A stretch of 62,731 nt of DNA from Granulicatella sp041433555 (GTDB taxonomy: Bacteria; Bacillota; Bacilli; Lactobacillales; Aerococcaceae): positions 1 to 62,731 of the forward strand of contig NZ_JAPWBR010000011.1 of the NCBI RefSeq assembly GCF_041433555.1, written 5' to 3'. The position numbers were made by a program, and so were the translations under genes. This document shows, piece after piece, positions 59,672-62,731 of this stretch; the stretch's first letter is position 1, and every line of letters begins with the position of its first letter. The notes beneath the pieces are model-generated. The model searched no databases, was not told the origin of the DNA, and saw only the letters and a program-made list of their open reading frames with translations.

Positions 59672-61300
59672 TCAATTGCCAGACAATTCCACTACAAAGG
59701 CTTGCCATGGAGAAAGTTTGTAAGCGTGTAAATCTGTAATCTCATCTTCTGTATTAGCGACTAAAACCTTATTAAATCGGGCATCTACAGAGATTTCTTC
59801 CTCGGAATCAGATAAATTCACGACTGTCAACCATCTTTCTTCCCCAAGCGTGCGATAATATGCAAACACATTAGAATTAGTCTCAAGTAGTTCATAATCG
59901 CCCCAAACAACGATTGGATGGTCTTTTCTAAGTTGAATGAGTTTTCGATACGTATGGAATACAGAGTCTGGATTTTGGAGTTCCGCCTCTACGTTAATCT
60001 CTTTGTAATTTGGATTGAGAGCTAACCAAGGTGTCCCCGTCGTAAATCCACCATTTGCTTCGGCAGTCCACGGAATTGGTCTACGCGCATTGTCTCTGCC
60101 TTTTGCATTTAGAGACTCCATAATGGATTCAACGCTAAAACCTCTCGCGATACGATCGTGGTACATATTGATAGACTCAATATCATCCAACTCTTCAATG
60201 CTAGAAACTAGCGTATTCGTCAATCCAAGTTCTTCCCCTTGGTAAATATAAGGCGTTCCCTTCATCATATGTAATAAGATAGCGAATGCCTTGGCGCTGC
60301 GAACACGGTACTCTTTATCATTCCCCCACCGTGACACAATTCTTGGTAAATCATGGTTGTTCCAGAATAGTGAATTCCAACCTTCGTTTCCAAGTTCCGT
60401 TTGCCATTTTGAAAGAACCGCCTTTAATTCACTTACATCGAGCGGTTTAAGGTCCCACTTCTCTTTACCTGGCTCATTATCTAGGAGTGAATGTTCAAAT
60501 TGGAAGACCATCGATAATTCATGACGTTCTGGGTTTGAATAGAGTTTCGCGATTTCTGGTGTCGCTCCCCATGTTTCCCCAACCGTCAATAAATCTTTAT
60601 CTCCGAAGGTCCCCTTATTCATTTCTTGTAAATAATCATGCAATTTTGGCCCGTTTGAAGTAATCCCTTCTAATGGAATTTTCCCAATTAAATCAATTAC
60701 GTCCATACGGAATCCGCCAACGCCCTTATCAATCCAGAAATTCATCATGTCATAGACTTCTTGACGCACTTTTTCATTTTCCCAGTTTAAATCAGGTTGT
60801 CTTTGACTAAATAAATGCAAGAAATATTGACCACTTGCTTCATCGTATTTCCATGCACTACCTAAAAAGACTGACTGTAATTCCGTCGGCACACCGCCAT
60901 CTTCAGCAGGGTCCGCCCACACATAGTAATCATGGTATGGATTATCTTTTCCTTTTCTTGATTCAATAAACCAATGATGTTCATCAGACGTATGGTTCAC
61001 AACAAGATCCATCACAATTTTAATCCCGCGTTTATCGGCTTCATCGATTAATTCTTCCATATCCGCCATCGTTCCAAACTCGTCCATGATGTCTTCATAG
61101 TCAGAAATATCATAACCATTGTCATCATTAGGCGACTTATAAACTGGAGAGAGCCAAATTGCTCCGATTCCTAGCGTGTATAAATAGTCGAGTTTTTCAA
61201 TAATTCCTCTTAAATCGCCAATCCCATCTCCGTTTGAATCTTTAAAACTACGTGGATAAATTTGATAAACGACGACTTCTTGCCACCAATGTTTTTCCAT
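59672..61300 (-). CDS. dexB: Glucan 1,6-alpha-glucosidase (GH13_31, DexB-like)
   Basis: 542 aa, cytoplasmic. WWQEVVVYQIYPRSFKDSNG at the start, MDLVVNHTSDEHHWF, nucleophile Asp in GGFRMDVIDLIGKI, acid Glu in TVGETWGATPEI and the third Asp in WNNHDLPRI. Val directly after the nucleophile is the known marker of alpha-1,6 specificity in this subfamily. It closely resembles streptococcal DexB, which hydrolyses isomaltooligosaccharides and dextran fragments. It is monocistronic, with no transporter adjacent. Confidence 0.92.
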   Translation of the reverse strand: MEKHWWQEVVVYQIYPRSFKDSNGDGIGDLRGIIEKLDYLYTLGIGAIWLSPVYKSPNDDNGYDISDYEDIMDEFGTMADMEELIDEADKRGIKIVMDLVVNHTSDEHHWFIESRKGKDNPYHDYYVWADPAEDGGVPTELQSVFLGSAWKYDEASGQYFLHLFSQRQPDLNWENEKVRQEVYDMMNFWIDKGVGGFRMDVIDLIGKIPLEGITSNGPKLHDYLQEMNKGTFGDKDLLTVGETWGATPEIAKLYSNPERHELSMVFQFEHSLLDNEPGKEKWDLKPLDVSELKAVLSKWQTELGNEGWNSLFWNNHDLPRIVSRWGNDKEYRVRSAKAFAILLHMMKGTPYIYQGEELGLTNTLVSSIEELDDIESINMYHDRIARGFSVESIMESLNAKGRDNARRPIPWTAEANGGFTTGTPWLALNPNYKEINVEAELQNPDSVFHTYRKLIQLRKDHPIVVWGDYELLETNSNVFAYYRTLGEERWLTVVNLSDSEEEISVDARFNKVLVANTEDEITDLHAYKLSPWQAFVVELSGN

Positions 61301-61411
61301 AACGCTCGCTCTTTTCTATATGAAGTTTATGCATCTCCATCATAGTCCTAAATCCGCATAAATACTATATGTTTTTCGAATACTATTCCATTAAATTTGT
61401 ATGACAAAAGT

Positions 61412-61453
61412 CAAAATAAAAAGGAGAAAAAACAGAAATTCTGCTCTTTCTCC
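61412..61453 (-). terminator. Intrinsic terminator of lrgAB
   Basis: On the minus strand GGAGAAA, an inner CAG/CTG stem and TTTCTCC are followed by TTTTTATTTTG. Confidence 0.75.
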
Positions 61454-61458
61454 ACTTC

Positions 61459-62154
61459 TTAAATAAACCCTGCAAAAATTTGTGTGCCAATAAGAGTAAT
61501 CATTCCCGAAATTACAATGGATAAACCACTCATCGCACCTTCGACTTCCCCTAATTGCATGGCACGTGCCGTCCCAATCGCATGGGAAGACGTTCCAATC
61601 GCAATCCCTTTCGCGACCGGATGCGTAATTCCTGTTACTTTACAGATGATTTCACAGAACATATTTCCTAGAACCCCTGTCAGGATAATCACCGCCACAG
61701 TAATTGTCACATAGCCACCTGTCTCTTGAGACAAGCCCATTCCAATGGCAGTCGTAATGGATTTTGGCAATAAGGTTACGTATTCTTCGTGCGTTAATTG
61801 GAAAAGCAATGATAACACCCAAACCGTACATAAACTCGTTAATACCCCTGCACTAATTCCTGCAAAGATGGCGCCTTTATGCTTTTTCAATTGCTCGATT
61901 TGTTGATACAACGGAATCGCTAAGCAGACCGTTGCGGGCGTCAATAAATAGCTTAGATTATCCGCACTCGCATAATAGCTATCATAGTCGATATTAAAGA
62001 CATTTAATACGATAATGACGAAAATAATCGCTACAAGTAACGGATTAAAGATTGGCCATTTATAACGGTCACGTAAAAATACACCAATTTCAAAACCGAT
62101 AATACTAATCACGAGCCCGATTGTTGCTGTATTAAGAACGAGTTGATTCACCAT
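61459..62154 (-). CDS. lrgB: LrgB/CidB-type membrane protein
   Basis: 231 aa with six to seven membrane segments. LLTPATVCLAIPLYQQIEQL, LLPKSITTAIGMGLSQETGG and GIAIGTSSHAIGTARAMQLG are the LrgB hallmarks. With LrgA it modulates autolysis and, in streptococci and Bacillus, pyruvate movement. The start has AAAGGAG and overlaps lrgA by 23 bases. Confidence 0.93.
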   Translation of the reverse strand: MVNQLVLNTATIGLVISIIGFEIGVFLRDRYKWPIFNPLLVAIIFVIIVLNVFNIDYDSYYASADNLSYLLTPATVCLAIPLYQQIEQLKKHKGAIFAGISAGVLTSLCTVWVLSLLFQLTHEEYVTLLPKSITTAIGMGLSQETGGYVTITVAVIILTGVLGNMFCEIICKVTGITHPVAKGIAIGTSSHAIGTARAMQLGEVEGAMSGLSIVISGMITLIGTQIFAGFI

Positions 62155-62503
62155 CTTGGGCTCCTTTCTCGAGGACGTATTGCGTTACTTTCCCCGAAAC
62201 AATCATCACTACAAATGTCGTAATAATCGTGATGATAGATACTGGCACAATAATACGATGCAATTGATCCCACGATTCGATAATTCCAACGGCAGCCGGG
62301 ATAAACATTAACGACATAATCTCGATTAAAAACGTCCCTGCCTGGTACACTTTTTCAATTTTAACAACACCCGTCATCAATAAAGTCATCATTAAGACAA
62401 GTCCATAGATGCTTGCTGGAATTGGAAGAGGGATGTAATATTTCATGATTTCACCGATACAGGTCACAATCATGATCCAGCCAAACTGCTTAAAATATTT
62501 CAT
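62132..62503 (-). CDS. lrgA: LrgA/CidA holin-like membrane protein
   Basis: 123 aa from the ATG at 62503 with AAAGGAG upstream; the ATG at 62536 is in the leader. Four hydrophobic segments are present. IPLPIPASIYGLVLMMTLLM and MSLMFIPAAVGIIESWDQL match the CidA/LrgA family. First gene of lrgAB. No LytS/LytR sensor pair is within the window. Confidence 0.92.
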   Translation of the reverse strand: MKYFKQFGWIMIVTCIGEIMKYYIPLPIPASIYGLVLMMTLLMTGVVKIEKVYQAGTFLIEIMSLMFIPAAVGIIESWDQLHRIIVPVSIITIITTFVVMIVSGKVTQYVLEKGAQDGESTRS

Positions 62504-62614
62504 TAGATCTCCTTTAGTAAAAAACACCCCATTCAAGCCATGCTCAAATCGCGTGCAGGTCTCTTTCGTCTATAACATTCATTCTGGAAAAGCTCTCTCT
62601 TCCAACTTGCCCTC

Positions 62615-62643
62615 ATAGTATATTCAAATGTACGGAAAGTCAA
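62615..62643 (-). promoter_or_regulatory. Promoter of lrgAB
   Basis: On the minus strand, -35 TTGACT (62638-62643), a 17-base spacer and -10 TACTAT (62615-62620). A TATACT at 15-base spacing overlaps it. Confidence 0.65.
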
Positions 62644-62714
62644 CTACAACCCTGTGAACATTTGTTACTTTTGGTGTTCTAAATCTGTCCTGTTTACGTG
62701 AATCACTTTTCGAA

Positions 62715-62731
62715 ATTATCATATATGATAA
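62715..62731. promoter_or_regulatory. Copy of the toxin-antitoxin operator at the window end
   Basis: ATTATCATATATGATAA matches the first 17 bases of the 18-bp palindrome at 45566-45583. The window stops one base short of the full dyad. It probably belongs to a gene just outside. Confidence 0.7.

Noticed and set aside
59661..59674. cre-like TGAAAATTGTTTCA
   Set aside because: It lacks the central CG and lies over the dexB stop codon, not at a promoter.

Overview
The window is a chromosomal segment of a low-GC Gram-positive bacterium of the order Lactobacillales. The evidence is the contiguous str-S10-spc-alpha ribosomal super-operon, a zinc-type S14, EcfA1/EcfA2/EcfT, a dlt operon, LrgAB, a T-box leader, and AG-rich ribosome binding sites on nearly every gene. 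A Carnobacteriaceae member such as Granulicatella is my best guess, made from memory and not from a search. Almost every gene is on the minus strand.

Layout. 1-207: 5' end of nicotinate phosphoribosyltransferase. 349-4968: rhamnose catabolism (rhaB-rhaA-rhaD) with a divergent AraC regulator. 4987-12454: a glycoside-utilisation operon (GPH transporter, GH3, GH78 alpha-L-rhamnosidase, beta-phosphoglucomutase) with a second, paralogous AraC regulator. 12497-17491: esterase, lipoprotein, phosphoglucomutase, LysR. 17593-20602: ketopantoate-reductase-like protein plus EIIC-like membrane protein under a divergent LysR. 20749-25327: PepS, TruA, EcfT, EcfA2, EcfA1. 25567-44366: ribosomal proteins with rpoA, infA, adk, secY, tuf and fusA. 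44630-45665: a small HigBA-like toxin-antitoxin and DUF2922 cassette bracketed by two near-identical palindromes. 45717-49025: fba, an unknown membrane-anchored protein, and a CapA-like phosphatase. 49076-51960: dltA-dltB-dltC. 52147-56598: M20 peptidase and metNIQ behind a methionine T-box. 56730-61300: TehB-like methyltransferase, two unknown envelope proteins, and a DexB-like alpha-1,6-glucosidase. 61459-62643: lrgAB.

How the genes work together. The two sugar blocks make one plausible pathway. The GPH carrier imports a rhamnosylated glycoside. Cytoplasmic GH78 releases L-rhamnose for RhaA/RhaB/RhaD. The GH3 enzyme has an Asp/His acid-base dyad of the type reported in retaining phosphorylases. 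It could therefore release beta-glucose-1-phosphate, the substrate of the beta-phosphoglucomutase encoded in the same operon.

The most unusual non-coding signal is a palindromic repeat family at 54276-54460 and 57591-58049. It has a conserved box and long hairpin arms whose bases differ between copies while pairing is kept (covariation). The boxes sit directly against stop codons. A second signal is the tandem 18-bp palindromic operator of the toxin-antitoxin cassette, which recurs at the very last bases of the window. No tRNA, rRNA, CRISPR array or insertion sequence was found.
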